A stretch of 41,504 bases of DNA, taken from positions 1 through 41,504 of the IMG/VR virus record IMGVR_UViG_3300027714_001382; one strand, given 5' to 3'. The notes beneath the pieces were generated by a model, which made no database searches, had not been told where the DNA came from, and was given only the letters and a program-made list of their open reading frames with translations. Position numbers and translations under genes: made by a program. Origin of the DNA: a virus. Each line of letters begins with the position of its first letter. Within the stretch, counting starts at the first letter, position 1. Below, in pieces: positions 30,149-37,765 of the stretch.

Positions 30149-30379
30149 TTAATGTATCTTCTCAATTTGATAGTCAAAGGGTTCGACCGTCTTAATCTCT
30201 AGCATATTACCGTCTGACTTAATGCCAATGACGTGCTTGGCAGTTGCTTTCTTAATCTTCTTCATATTGTATACTCGCTTGGTAATCTTGGTTTCAAATT
30301 CGTTACCTTCTTTGTACCAAATAGTCAAGACGTATACTTCAAGGAATATATCCTTGATCCACTTCTTTATCTTATTCAT
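30149..30379 (-). CDS. Small protein of unknown function
   Basis: A 76-residue basic protein, 'MNKIKKWIKDIFLEVYVLTI' then 'WYKEGNEFETKITKRVYNMK', and a beta-rich C-terminus ('HVIGIKSDGNMLEIKTVEPFDYQI'). It looks like a small single-domain alpha/beta protein; I do not recognise a family. It is immediately adjacent to the glycosyltransferase (stop and start codons abut) and overlaps the radical SAM stop by 4 bases. Confidence 0.65.
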   Translation of the reverse strand: MNKIKKWIKDIFLEVYVLTIWYKEGNEFETKITKRVYNMKKIKKATAKHVIGIKSDGNMLEIKTVEPFDYQIEKIH

Positions 30380-31359
30380 ACTCCACCATTCCTATAATCT
30401 TCCAGATTGAAGTCTGTACCGATCATTTTTTGTGTTGCTCTATTATTATTAGTATACACTAAAGTTTCGGGATCGTCAAGTAAAAAGTCACAATCTCCGC
30501 AATAATCTGTATACTCACCAGTTCGATGAGACTCGCGCAGAGCAGAGTACTCTGGGCCACGGATGATCTCTTCGATTGTATTGTGAGACGTATGACCCAT
30601 GACTGCCTCTTCGTCTCGTCCAAGTACTTGACAACAAGGATGAACTGCGCCTCGCCCACCGTCAATACCACCTGCGCGGATTACGACATCTGGAGAGAAG
30701 GGTCTTCCACAAGTCTTAGTTGTACCCTCTCTTTTATTATCTCCTATATCATATGCCCCAGACCAGTTGTGCATCTTCCAGATCTCAGTCTTACAACCAA
30801 GTTCTTCTACTAATGCTTTGTACTCGTCTAGTTCTGCGTCTAAGTTGGCATTGTCTGTGATTAGATGATATGTCTCTACCACACAAGTACTACCTGTCGC
30901 TTTGACGTATGCCATCATCTCTTCGATGTTCTTCTTGATAATATGGTAGGATGATCCACGCGTGTTGTTCATCCACTCTTGATACTTCTCTGGGTTAGAT
31001 CCTACGAACGAGAACCTAAAGAAGTCTAGACCTGCGTCCACGCAGTCTTTCATAAACTGACCGTGCATCTTAAAACCATTAGAGAAGATGACTGCTTGAC
31101 AATCATACTTCTTAACTAATGCTATGTACATAGGAAGGTTACGGTTAAGGGTTGCTTCACCTGATCCATCTAGGTTGACTACTCGCATACCGTGTTGCTT
31201 ACAGTCCCGAAGGTTATCTTCGAACTCCATAAGGTTCATCTTCGCAAGGAATCCTTTATGTCTACCACCCACACGTTTATCTTGGGGACACATAGTACAG
31301 TCAAAGTTACACGCTCCGTTAACTTCGATTACTGCTCTATCTATCTTTATGTCACCCAT
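30376..31359 (-). CDS. Radical SAM/SPASM-domain protein
   Basis: A 327-residue protein. The [4Fe-4S] motif C17-x3-C21-x2-C24 ('GACNFDCTMCP') starts the TIM-barrel-like core, with 'VNLDGSGEATLNRNLPMYIALVK' (GxExTL-like SAM-binding region) and 'VIFSNGFKM'. Toward the end, 'KTCGRPFSPDVV', 'HPCCQVLG', 'NTIEEIIRGPEYSALRE' and 'YCGDCDF' form the SPASM-type auxiliary cluster domain. Such enzymes modify peptides, sugars or nucleosides. It would need Fe-S clusters, a possible client for the phage IscU/IscA. It sits within the glycosyltransferase cluster. Confidence 0.9.
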   Translation of the reverse strand: MGDIKIDRAVIEVNGACNFDCTMCPQDKRVGGRHKGFLAKMNLMEFEDNLRDCKQHGMRVVNLDGSGEATLNRNLPMYIALVKKYDCQAVIFSNGFKMHGQFMKDCVDAGLDFFRFSFVGSNPEKYQEWMNNTRGSSYHIIKKNIEEMMAYVKATGSTCVVETYHLITDNANLDAELDEYKALVEELGCKTEIWKMHNWSGAYDIGDNKREGTTKTCGRPFSPDVVIRAGGIDGGRGAVHPCCQVLGRDEEAVMGHTSHNTIEEIIRGPEYSALRESHRTGEYTDYCGDCDFLLDDPETLVYTNNNRATQKMIGTDFNLEDYRNGGV

Positions 31360-31561
31360 CTTTGTTCTCCAGTATGTGTGGTGCTATCTCTGCTAAATCT
31401 TCTAGGTACATATCCCAAGGGTAATGACGTAGACAAGAGGATGCCATTCTTCGTATCTCTTTCATATCATCTCTCGTGTACTTACCACTATGAGTCTGTA
31501 AATCTTTCAAGAACTCTGCGGTACGCTTTAGTGCTTGGTATCTTTCATCGGGCATTGTCAT
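31352..31561 (-). CDS. BPSL0761-like small protein
   Basis: A 69-residue protein. 'MTMPDERYQALKRTAEFLKD', then 'MKEIRRMASSCLRHYPWDMY', match a small helical family named after BPSL0761, also found in bacterial genomes; its function is unknown. Start at 31561 is chosen for the family N-terminus; a 5-residue longer start exists. It overlaps both neighbours slightly. Confidence 0.7.
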   Translation of the reverse strand: MTMPDERYQALKRTAEFLKDLQTHSGKYTRDDMKEIRRMASSCLRHYPWDMYLEDLAEIAPHILENKDG

Positions 31562-32411
31562 TATAATATTTCTCATCCTTCTTTTCGAAGTGTCTTGCTT
31601 TGTGTTTACTTTTACCTAATAGGTCTTTCATGTCATCTAACCAAGACCATATGTTTCTACCTTTATCATAGGTTGTTGTAAGGGCATGGGGTGTATGATA
31701 CTTAGTGATACCCTCTCTACTTATAATTAACATAGGTCTATATAAGTTACGAGCAATGTAATGCCACATTCCATCATAGCATACGATCTGTCTACAGGTT
31801 GATATGTGATACAGTGCTTCTCTCACTGGTGTTCTATAAGTCAACTCTACTACATATAATCCTGCCGCAGACAACTGTCTTATTATAACATCCCACTCAT
31901 CGTTTGTCAACTCTTTTTTCCATGTTCTTGGAGTTTCCGCATTAAACGTTGGTCTCCAGATAACTACCTTACGTTTGTCGATATCCCTGAACGCATCTTT
32001 TCTGAATCCCCAGTCATTACATGGTATGTCAGATCCTTCCTTATCATCATACCTACCATTCTGAAACCAGAACCTTGCCTTGTTCTTACGGACTATCGCG
32101 GCAATACGTTTACTACCGTCTGCCTCTTCTACGACATCATCTCCGAACTTCCAATCTCTGTAGCGACTGTATGCTTCGTAGATGTGCTTGATCGTTACAT
32201 CATCTTGTCTGTTATAGAATGAATGTAGATAGTCACACCGTTCGATGATCGTCTCTGGATCCTCGAAGTGGTGGTTGTGACTCTCATCATGTTCCCAATG
32301 AAACTCTAACTCGACCTTTGTGCCAGTTTCATAGGCGTGGTTATGGGCACAATTAAGTGCCCACATAAAATCACCTACTCCGGGAGTACCACGCCATGAT
32401 ATAATCTCCAC
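31545..32411 (-). CDS. Putative GT-B-type glycosyltransferase
   Basis: A 288-residue protein starting at GTG 32409-32411. The N-terminus 'ISWRGTPGVGDFMWALNCAH' has the glycine-rich 'G.GD.....' loop of heptosyltransferase-like (GT9) folds. The second domain has 'LTNDEWDVIIRQLSAAGLYVVELTYRTPVREALYHISTCRQIVCYDGMWHYIARNLYRPMLIIS', the order expected for a GT-B nucleotide-sugar domain ('...A..I......VG.D....H.A..L..P...'). The call is by fold pattern only; donor unknown. Lies next to the EF-hand membrane protein gene. Confidence 0.5.
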   Translation of the reverse strand: MEIISWRGTPGVGDFMWALNCAHNHAYETGTKVELEFHWEHDESHNHHFEDPETIIERCDYLHSFYNRQDDVTIKHIYEAYSRYRDWKFGDDVVEEADGSKRIAAIVRKNKARFWFQNGRYDDKEGSDIPCNDWGFRKDAFRDIDKRKVVIWRPTFNAETPRTWKKELTNDEWDVIIRQLSAAGLYVVELTYRTPVREALYHISTCRQIVCYDGMWHYIARNLYRPMLIISREGITKYHTPHALTTTYDKGRNIWSWLDDMKDLLGKSKHKARHFEKKDEKYYNDNAR

Positions 32412-32412
32412 C

Positions 32413-32754
32413 TTACTTCTTCGTACTCAATGCTTCCTTCGCATAGAATGCGGCAACTATCGCGGCAACTGATACAAAGTATGTGGGTGCCATTGAACCT
32501 AATGTAGTCGTTGCTTCGGACAAACCTGCGAGTGAGGCAAGTACAACTGCGAACGGATACAACAACATACCATAGAGGGCAAACCACGCCATCTTACGTT
32601 GGGCATCGCGCATCGCATCTGCGTCTTCTAATTCCTTACGTTTAAACTCTAGGTGCATAGAGAGTTCTGACTCAGTGATATGTCCATCACCGTCAACGTC
32701 TGCTCCTAACATCGAACCATCCGAGTCTACTGTTAATACTTTCTTATCTGCCAT
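32413..32754 (-). CDS. EF-hand membrane protein, holin candidate
   Basis: A 113-residue protein. Residues 19-30 (D-V-D-G-D-G-H-I-T-E-S-E) are a perfect EF-hand Ca2+ loop. After a charged helix, two membrane segments follow (about 54-77 and 84-105). I recall similar two-helix proteins with a D-x-D-G-D-G loop in marine T4-type phages, often labelled holin. Size and topology fit a holin that releases the endolysin (37313), though holins normally lack Ca2+ sites. The loop would face the cytoplasm if both termini are cytoplasmic. Alternative: an unrelated membrane protein. Confidence 0.7.
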   Translation of the reverse strand: MADKKVLTVDSDGSMLGADVDGDGHITESELSMHLEFKRKELEDADAMRDAQRKMAWFALYGMLLYPFAVVLASLAGLSEATTTLGSMAPTYFVSVAAIVAAFYAKEALSTKK

Positions 32755-32755
32755 T

Positions 32756-33280
32756 TTATTCTTCCCTTATTCCTGTTGAATGAACTTCACTTCCCATCAT
32801 GTTCCAGTTGAATCCTATAACGATCTTCTCACCTTCGTATACATACGGACTCTTGTGTGGTAACATACCGGGAAACAATACGACTTCTCCTTCCGAGGGT
32901 TGGATATCCGACCCCATTAGTTTTGTGCCATTACGAGGTTCGTCTAGTACTAGTGATATAACACCAGACATATTACAACCTTCGTGTGTGTGATAATCAA
33001 AGTCTGCGCCATCACGGTATTCTGCGAACCAACAGTTCTGCATTTCCCAATCCGAGCATCTCCACCCTGCCATATAATCTTCTACGCACTCATTCACCAT
33101 CTCGTGAACTTGTTTCCGATACAACTCCGATCCACCTTTCAGATCTACCTTATAATCAGAGGCACTCATCTTGGCATACTTGGTTTCGTTATCTGCTTTG
33201 ATCATCTCGATTGCCATCAACACTTCGTTCTGCAATCTGTCAAAGTCTTTAATCTTATACTTCTTTATATATTCGAACAT
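32756..33280 (-). CDS. 2OG-Fe(II) oxygenase-like protein, paralogue 1
   Basis: A 174-residue jelly-roll protein. 'WFAEYRDGADFDYHTHEGCNMSGVISLVLD' and 'GEVVLFPGMLPHKSPYVYEGEKIVIGFNWN' follow the 2OG-FeII_Oxy_5 layout. The putative metal ligands are His97-x-His99 and His142; Lys152 occupies the place where the family usually has the 2OG-binding Arg. The same changes occur in the paralogues at 33280 and 37755, so they are conserved rather than random damage. The substrate is unknown. It overlaps paralogue 2 by one base, indicating tandem duplication. Confidence 0.75.
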   Translation of the reverse strand: MFEYIKKYKIKDFDRLQNEVLMAIEMIKADNETKYAKMSASDYKVDLKGGSELYRKQVHEMVNECVEDYMAGWRCSDWEMQNCWFAEYRDGADFDYHTHEGCNMSGVISLVLDEPRNGTKLMGSDIQPSEGEVVLFPGMLPHKSPYVYEGEKIVIGFNWNMMGSEVHSTGIREE

Positions 33281-33807
33281 TAACCATATTTCCTATATCC
33301 ACTTGTTCCATTACCGATCATAACATTAAAGTTCATGCCAATGATAGTCTTCTTACCTTTAGCAGGACTGCCAGTGTGTGCCGCGCTTGCAGGATATATC
33401 ACTAACTCACCTTCCTTTAACACTTCATTGTAACCCCATATCTTTGTACTGTCACTAGGGTCATCAATTTGTAACTGTAGTACTGCGACTAGGTTGCAAC
33501 CTTCGTGAGTGTGCCAGTCAAATGTGCCACCTTCGTCATACTGAGTCCACCAACAGGTAAGCATTTCATAATAGTCTGTGCCACCCTGTTTCATATAATT
33601 CTGCATGGGTTCTGCTATTATTTGTAAAACAAGATCCCAGTATCTCGCATCGGCAATTTCTAACCAATCACTATGCACATTATCAACGGCATCTTCGTCA
33701 TCTCTCCATATACAGGGTTTGTCTTTTCTTTCCTGTTCTATGTATTTGAGAAACACTCTCTGGTACTGTTCGAAGTGTTGGATCTTATACTTCTTTATGA
33801 ACTCCAC
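33280..33807 (-). CDS. 2OG-Fe(II) oxygenase-like protein, paralogue 2
   Basis: A 175-residue protein starting at GTG 33805-33807. It shares the opening 'KKYKIQHFEQYQ' with paralogue 1 ('KKYKIKDFDRLQ') and the core 'WWTQYDEGGTFDWHTHEGCNLVAVLQLQIDD', with His99-x-His101, His144 and Lys152/153. The gene overlaps its paralogue by one base (TAATG) and abuts the carbamoyltransferase stop. Divergence in the N-terminal 80 residues suggests different partners or substrates. Confidence 0.75.
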   Translation of the reverse strand: MEFIKKYKIQHFEQYQRVFLKYIEQERKDKPCIWRDDEDAVDNVHSDWLEIADARYWDLVLQIIAEPMQNYMKQGGTDYYEMLTCWWTQYDEGGTFDWHTHEGCNLVAVLQLQIDDPSDSTKIWGYNEVLKEGELVIYPASAAHTGSPAKGKKTIIGMNFNVMIGNGTSGYRKYG

Positions 33808-35241
33808 CTAGAATACCTTTACACCGTACTTCTGTTCCCAGAGGTGAGCATCATGCTCATCATTAACCATCGGTCTTCCTCGAATGTTTAGACTAGTATT
33901 TAGTAACATAGGAACTCCTGTCCTCTCATAGTATTCTTCGATGACTTTACGGAAGACTGACTTACAATCCTTCTTGACTATCTGGACACGAGCAGTACCA
34001 TCAACGTGGGTGACTGAATCATAATCGTGTTTGGCAATCGAGGTGTATTGCATATATTCATTCATAGGGCCAGAGAAGTACTCGTCCGCATACTCTTCTA
34101 GGATAGCAGGGGCGAATGGACGGTACTTCTGTCTCTGCTTTATATCGTTTACTGTGTCTTTTACGTCATATCGCACGTCTGCTATCAAAGATCTATTACC
34201 TAACGCTCTTGGGCCAAACTCTGCTTTACCGTTCGCCAGACCGCATACTTTAGCGTCTAACAGGTGATCGACTACTAGACGAGGGTTAACCTCTCTTCTT
34301 ATGTTGTAACCGGAATATGGTGACCAAACTAATCGATCTCCTCCAGTTTCCTTTGCCCACTGCAATGCCGCACAACCCAGAGACGATCCTGCATCTGTGG
34401 GTGAGATAGCAATATGTACATCATCGAACATCTTGTGTATTAATGTATTGATAACAACATTCTGTGCGCACCCACCACCGTAGACAACTTTGGATCCCCA
34501 CTGTCTTGCGAGTGTCATTACTGTCATTATGCCATACTTAGCAAACTCTTGGATACCTGCCGCAAAGTCTTCTCTGCTATTGACTGCAAGGAACTTAGTC
34601 AGTTCGTTTCTCATTGCAGTTCTATAGTCCATACGTCTTATGAGTTCGGCATCTGATTTATGTTCTGGGAAGTCTCGAATACTGTTCCACCAACCGATAA
34701 GGTATTTTACCATATCTGGGGGTGCGGTGCCATAAGAACTTAGTCCCATAACAACATACTCATCTTCAAGTGGACGTAAACCCAACAGATCTGTGGCAGT
34801 AGTGTAGACTAATCCTACAGACTTAGGGTTATCCCATTTGTGTAGTAACTCAAACTTGTGGTTGTATATGGTAGCACACTGACCTTCTCCTACTCCATCA
34901 ATAGAAACCATTACGGTATCTTTGGTAGATTCCCACGGACGTGTGTAGAATGCCATAGCACAATGCGACTTGTGATGGTTGTGGTAGTGTATTGGTTGTA
35001 ATGCTTTTCCGTGATGGGAGGTGTTTCTTCTGTGGATAAAACCACTGGGTGATATTTGATCACCTTCGTAGAATGAAAGCGAGTCATCTTCTCGAACCTC
35101 ACTCCATAGATCTTCGTGGATTTTCTTGTCGTTCTTCTTCTTGGAATAGCGTTCGGAGTGGGACGCATAGGTCACCACTCCTTTGTCTATTATTGATAGT
35201 GCAGAGTCATGGAAGTCTTCACTAAAACCAACGTATCTCAT
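33808..35241 (-). CDS. NodU/CmcH-type carbamoyltransferase
   Basis: A 477-residue protein of the O-carbamoyltransferase family (TobZ, NodU, CmcH). The N-terminal Kae1-like domain has 'MRYVGFSEDFHDSALSII', 'HNHHKSHCAMAFYTRPW' (His90, His93) and 'VMVSIDGVGEG'; then 'VYGGGCAQNVVIN'; and the C-terminal YrdC-like-contacting part has 'EFGPRALGNRSLIADVR', 'KYRPFAPAILEEYADEYF' and 'GVPMLLNTSLNIRGRPMVN', all family signatures. It transfers carbamoyl from carbamoyl phosphate via carbamoyl-AMP to a hydroxyl. In phages this family can act on sugars or on hydroxymethylated bases; sequence alone does not choose. It lies beside the oxygenase paralogues and a glycosyltransferase cluster. Confidence 0.9.
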   Translation of the reverse strand: MRYVGFSEDFHDSALSIIDKGVVTYASHSERYSKKKNDKKIHEDLWSEVREDDSLSFYEGDQISPSGFIHRRNTSHHGKALQPIHYHNHHKSHCAMAFYTRPWESTKDTVMVSIDGVGEGQCATIYNHKFELLHKWDNPKSVGLVYTTATDLLGLRPLEDEYVVMGLSSYGTAPPDMVKYLIGWWNSIRDFPEHKSDAELIRRMDYRTAMRNELTKFLAVNSREDFAAGIQEFAKYGIMTVMTLARQWGSKVVYGGGCAQNVVINTLIHKMFDDVHIAISPTDAGSSLGCAALQWAKETGGDRLVWSPYSGYNIRREVNPRLVVDHLLDAKVCGLANGKAEFGPRALGNRSLIADVRYDVKDTVNDIKQRQKYRPFAPAILEEYADEYFSGPMNEYMQYTSIAKHDYDSVTHVDGTARVQIVKKDCKSVFRKVIEEYYERTGVPMLLNTSLNIRGRPMVNDEHDAHLWEQKYGVKVF

Positions 35242-35280
35242 ATTATATTCTCATGGGTTGTCTATGAGAGTATATATGCT

Positions 35281-35862
35281 TTAGATACCTGTTATGTATT
35301 CGTAGATGTCTTTCCAGTTCTTGGCAAGTTTGATAGTCTCGTGGTGCATATTGAAACTATGTTCCATCAGTATAGAGTCTAGTCCTAACTCAACACCTAA
35401 CTCAGCATTCTTAACCTTGTCTTCTACCCAGATATATCCAGAGTCTCTGTAAGGTTCTAGTGCTTCGTCCTTGTCATCACCGCAACCAAGGATGATGTAC
35501 TTCTCGAACAAGGTCACACCGAACAACTTCTCTAGGTTCATAATCCTCAACTTCTGTGCGTTGACCTGATTACTTTGACTAGTGATCGCGTGGAATACAT
35601 ATCCATGCTCTTCGTGTAACTTCTTCATGTAATGCATTGCGTCTCTAAGAGGAGGTAGGAACCCCATCATAGAACTCTCGTTGAACATTCTTACTAGGAA
35701 CTTACCTTCAGGATATGATAAACCATATGTCTCTGATATGTCGTAGCAGTGTTCTTTCTTAATCTCTTGTCCTTGTTCGGACATCCAAACATGGAAAGCG
35801 TATGCCCAGTTAAGGACTACACCATCAATGTCTGTTAATATTATTTTCTCATCGTTATACAT
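35281..35862 (-). CDS. HAD-superfamily phosphatase/nucleotidase-like protein
   Basis: A 193-residue protein with start at ATG 35862 (AGAGAG upstream; a TTG 24 bases earlier is rejected). HAD motif I is 'ILTDIDGVVLNW' (D-x-D), motif II 'HAITSQSN', and the C-terminal 'YIWVEDKVKNAELGVELGL' holds the acidic motif IV. The length and layout recall 5'(3')-deoxyribonucleotidases and phage HAD proteins. It may hydrolyse a nucleotide or a sugar phosphate. It starts inside the end of the upstream small gene by 8 bases. Confidence 0.8.
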   Translation of the reverse strand: MYNDEKIILTDIDGVVLNWAYAFHVWMSEQGQEIKKEHCYDISETYGLSYPEGKFLVRMFNESSMMGFLPPLRDAMHYMKKLHEEHGYVFHAITSQSNQVNAQKLRIMNLEKLFGVTLFEKYIILGCGDDKDEALEPYRDSGYIWVEDKVKNAELGVELGLDSILMEHSFNMHHETIKLAKNWKDIYEYITGI

Positions 35863-35998
35863 AATTCTCTCTTTTCTTATAACCAACTGGGTAGTGATCT
35901 CTCAACTCCCAGAACCATTCGTCTAAAATTTGGAACTCACCTTCTGAGATGAACTCCACTCCGTCATTGAATCTAACATATCTAGGTGTATGTTTCAT
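35855..35998 (-). CDS. Small acidic protein of unknown function
   Basis: A 47-residue protein 'MKHTPRYVRFNDGVEFISEG', then 'EFQILDEWFWELRDHYPVGY'. GGAGG lies 11 bases upstream of the ATG, so this start is preferred over one 48 bases earlier inside the previous gene. It couples to the HAD gene by an 8-base overlap. No family recognised. Confidence 0.6.
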   Translation of the reverse strand: MKHTPRYVRFNDGVEFISEGEFQILDEWFWELRDHYPVGYKKRENYV

Positions 35999-36015
35999 TA
36001 TTATTGTGCCTCCAA

Positions 36016-36228
36016 TCAGTGTTTGACGCGAGATGCTTCCAACCAATCAATCGTGCTGTTAACTTCTTCGAGTACTTCGGGGTACTTAGTGGCAAGTGAT
36101 ACTATCGTTGAACCGAGGTAACCCAACATATAGTTGGCACCACCATCTCGCGAGTCTGTGGCGGCATTCTCACCGCCATTTGCGCGAATCAGTTCTATCA
36201 TCTTCTCAACAGTTTGTGCTTCATTCAT
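36016..36228 (-). CDS. Small helical protein of unknown function
   Basis: A 70-residue protein, starting at the ATG 36228 of a GAGAGAA-ATG-ATT-ATG context; the same arrangement occurs before the 20207 gene. It has 'AQTVEKMIELIRANGGENAA' and 'YLGSTIVSLATKYPEVLEEVNSTIDWL', likely two or three helices. It is the first gene behind the sigma70 promoter at 36266-36294. Unknown function. Confidence 0.65.
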   Translation of the reverse strand: MNEAQTVEKMIELIRANGGENAATDSRDGGANYMLGYLGSTIVSLATKYPEVLEEVNSTIDWLEASRVKH

Positions 36229-36265
36229 AATCATTTCTCTCTTCATTAATCAATTCAATACAAGT

Positions 36266-36294
36266 ATTATACCCTACTATTGTTTTGAAGTCAA
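36266..36294 (-). promoter_or_regulatory. sigma70-type promoter
   Basis: Minus strand TTGACT (36289-36294), 17-bp spacer, TATAAT (36266-36271) preceded by GGG. It lies 38 bases before the 36228 start and can transcribe the HAD, carbamoyltransferase, oxygenase and glycosyltransferase genes downstream. Confidence 0.8.
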
Positions 36295-36332
36295 GTGATT
36301 TCGAGAATTAATTTCAATTAAGCGTGACCGGA

Positions 36333-37157
36333 TTACTGTTTGTAGTACTGACTGAATCGACCTTCTTTGATGTGACGTAGCATATCTAACTTCCACTCAC
36401 CACCTGTATAGTGACACATCTTGGCAGTCTCAAAGAATACCTTCTCTGTGACATAGTGTGGGGAGTCGTTCCACGTCTGGGGAATGGTTACTAGGTCAAA
36501 GTCGTGTTCCATCAACTGACCTGATATGAAAGGTTGGTCGTTCATAATAGACATATGGTACTGTGCCTCTGGTGCGAAGAACCACTCTTCCCAGTCCATA
36601 AACAACTCACGCGCACGAAGACGTGCTTCCTTAGACCATATGACCATACCTGTATTAAGGATGGTGATCTTGGATGGTTTGTTTGGTGCGAATACTGGCA
36701 CGACAGGAATGTCGTGATATTGATACTTGGCAGAGAAGTCTGCGAAGTTCTGTTTCTTATAGTCCCACGAGTTGTAACCACCACCCCCAGAAGTTACATA
36801 GTCACTCTCTAGGACACCAAAGACTTCTCCCTCTTCGCAGAGATCAAAGATGTCCTCGTCGGTGTTGACCATGATATCAGTATCAGCAAACAATACCTTG
36901 TCGTACTGGTCAAACATAGGGTCATATATTACGCGCAAACATTCAAACAACAATGCGGTACTGTCATCTGACTTAACGAACTCTAGTGTATCAGCATAGT
37001 GATGATCCGCACCTATGGTTAAGGCATACTGTTCGAAGGATTTTCGAGAATGTTCCGCAACTTCTAGATACAGTTCACCTCTCTTCCTGTCCTTGATCAT
37101 CCCACGTTCATCAACTTTATCATTAACTACCATGTACTGGAATATCGCGTTCTTCAT
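36333..37157 (-). CDS. Glycosyltransferase-like protein (GT-A, GT8-type)
   Basis: A 274-residue protein. The N-terminal 'NAIFQYMVVND' starts a Rossmann-like fold, 'YDKVLFADTDIMVNTDEDIF' provides the D-x-D metal site, 'GYNSWDY' and 'ILNTGMVIWSKEARLRAREL' are acceptor-region motifs, and 'DQPFISGQLMEHDFDLVTIPQTWN' is the conserved C-terminal part. It resembles GT8/alpha-1,2-type transferases. Its gene ends before the 36294 promoter, so it belongs to the upstream transcript with endolysin and an oxygenase paralogue. Confidence 0.8.
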   Translation of the reverse strand: MKNAIFQYMVVNDKVDERGMIKDRKRGELYLEVAEHSRKSFEQYALTIGADHHYADTLEFVKSDDSTALLFECLRVIYDPMFDQYDKVLFADTDIMVNTDEDIFDLCEEGEVFGVLESDYVTSGGGGYNSWDYKKQNFADFSAKYQYHDIPVVPVFAPNKPSKITILNTGMVIWSKEARLRARELFMDWEEWFFAPEAQYHMSIMNDQPFISGQLMEHDFDLVTIPQTWNDSPHYVTEKVFFETAKMCHYTGGEWKLDMLRHIKEGRFSQYYKQ

Positions 37158-37158
37158 A

Positions 37159-37299
37159 TTATCTCATCAATAGTTTCTTAGATCTAGGACGCTCAGTGTC
37201 TACGTCCTTGATCCTTAATTTAGTTACACCTGATTGGTACAACTTCTTATGCTTATCACGTTTCTTATTACTATCATCGTGGCGTGTGTACTTTGCCAT
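37159..37299 (-). CDS. Small basic protein of unknown function
   Basis: A 46-residue frame: 'MAKYTRHDDSNKKRDKHKKL' then 'YQSGVTKLRIKDVDTERPRS'. AAAGGAT lies 9 bases upstream of the ATG, and the frame fills the 150-base space between the endolysin and the glycosyltransferase. It is strongly basic, possibly nucleic-acid-binding. No family recognised. Confidence 0.6.
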   Translation of the reverse strand: MAKYTRHDDSNKKRDKHKKLYQSGVTKLRIKDVDTERPRSKKLLMR

Positions 37300-37312
37300 G
37301 ATTGGTCATCCT

Positions 37313-37765
37313 TTAGATTGATTCTAATCGTACCATTAATCGTTCGGCACGGTTTGTTACTTGCTTATACCACAGACTATCTCGTCCTTCGACACCTGCG
37401 CGTTTCCAGTCATGGTCTTCTAATGCGGCACGGAAGTTCTTGAACTTACCAAGACGTGTGCGTCCCATATTGAACATCATATTAACCAGTACTTGCTGTG
37501 CGGCATCCGGGAAGTCATTGAACCCATCTCCGTATAGAGCAACACATTCTGCGATGGATAGGTTAAGGTCTGCGTCGAAACATTGTGCAACACGTTCTTC
37601 GCTAATAGGTGTTCCGAGATCCATTCCGCTTTCCGCATCCGATTCGAGTACGAGATGGCCGACTCCGAAAGTAGGGTAACCGAGGTGATCGGCATAGATT
37701 TCATACTTGACTCCTTCGTCTATCTTTAGGGTTTCGAAAATCTCTTGTCTCTGTTTACTGCTCAT
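37313..37765 (-). CDS. e: T4-type GH24 lysozyme (endolysin)
   Basis: A 150-residue protein (T4 gpe has 164). The catalytic triad keeps the spacing of T4 Glu11/Asp20/Thr26: Glu17 in 'KIDEGVKYEIYADHLGYPTF', Asp26 and Thr32, followed by 'GVGH'. The C-terminal 'LVNMMFNMGRTRLGKFKNFRAAL' and 'SLWYKQVTNRAERLM' are GH24 signatures. It lacks a signal peptide, so it waits in the cytoplasm for a holin. It hydrolyses the glycan strands for lysis, unlike the two tail hydrolases at 4221 and 6224 used for entry. Overlaps the upstream oxygenase paralogue by 11 bases. Confidence 0.95.
   Translation of the reverse strand: MSSKQRQEIFETLKIDEGVKYEIYADHLGYPTFGVGHLVLESDAESGMDLGTPISEERVAQCFDADLNLSIAECVALYGDGFNDFPDAAQQVLVNMMFNMGRTRLGKFKNFRAALEDHDWKRAGVEGRDSLWYKQVTNRAERLMVRLESI

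Noticed and set aside
35249-35269. TCTCAT/ATGAGA hairpin before the carbamoyltransferase start
   Set aside because: Six pairs with a 9-base loop; it may cover the weak ribosome site, but this is too little to claim regulation.
36300-36332. Inverted repeat TTAAT/ATTAA as a terminator after the glycosyltransferase gene
   Set aside because: The stem is five A/T pairs with no T tract, too weak for termination.
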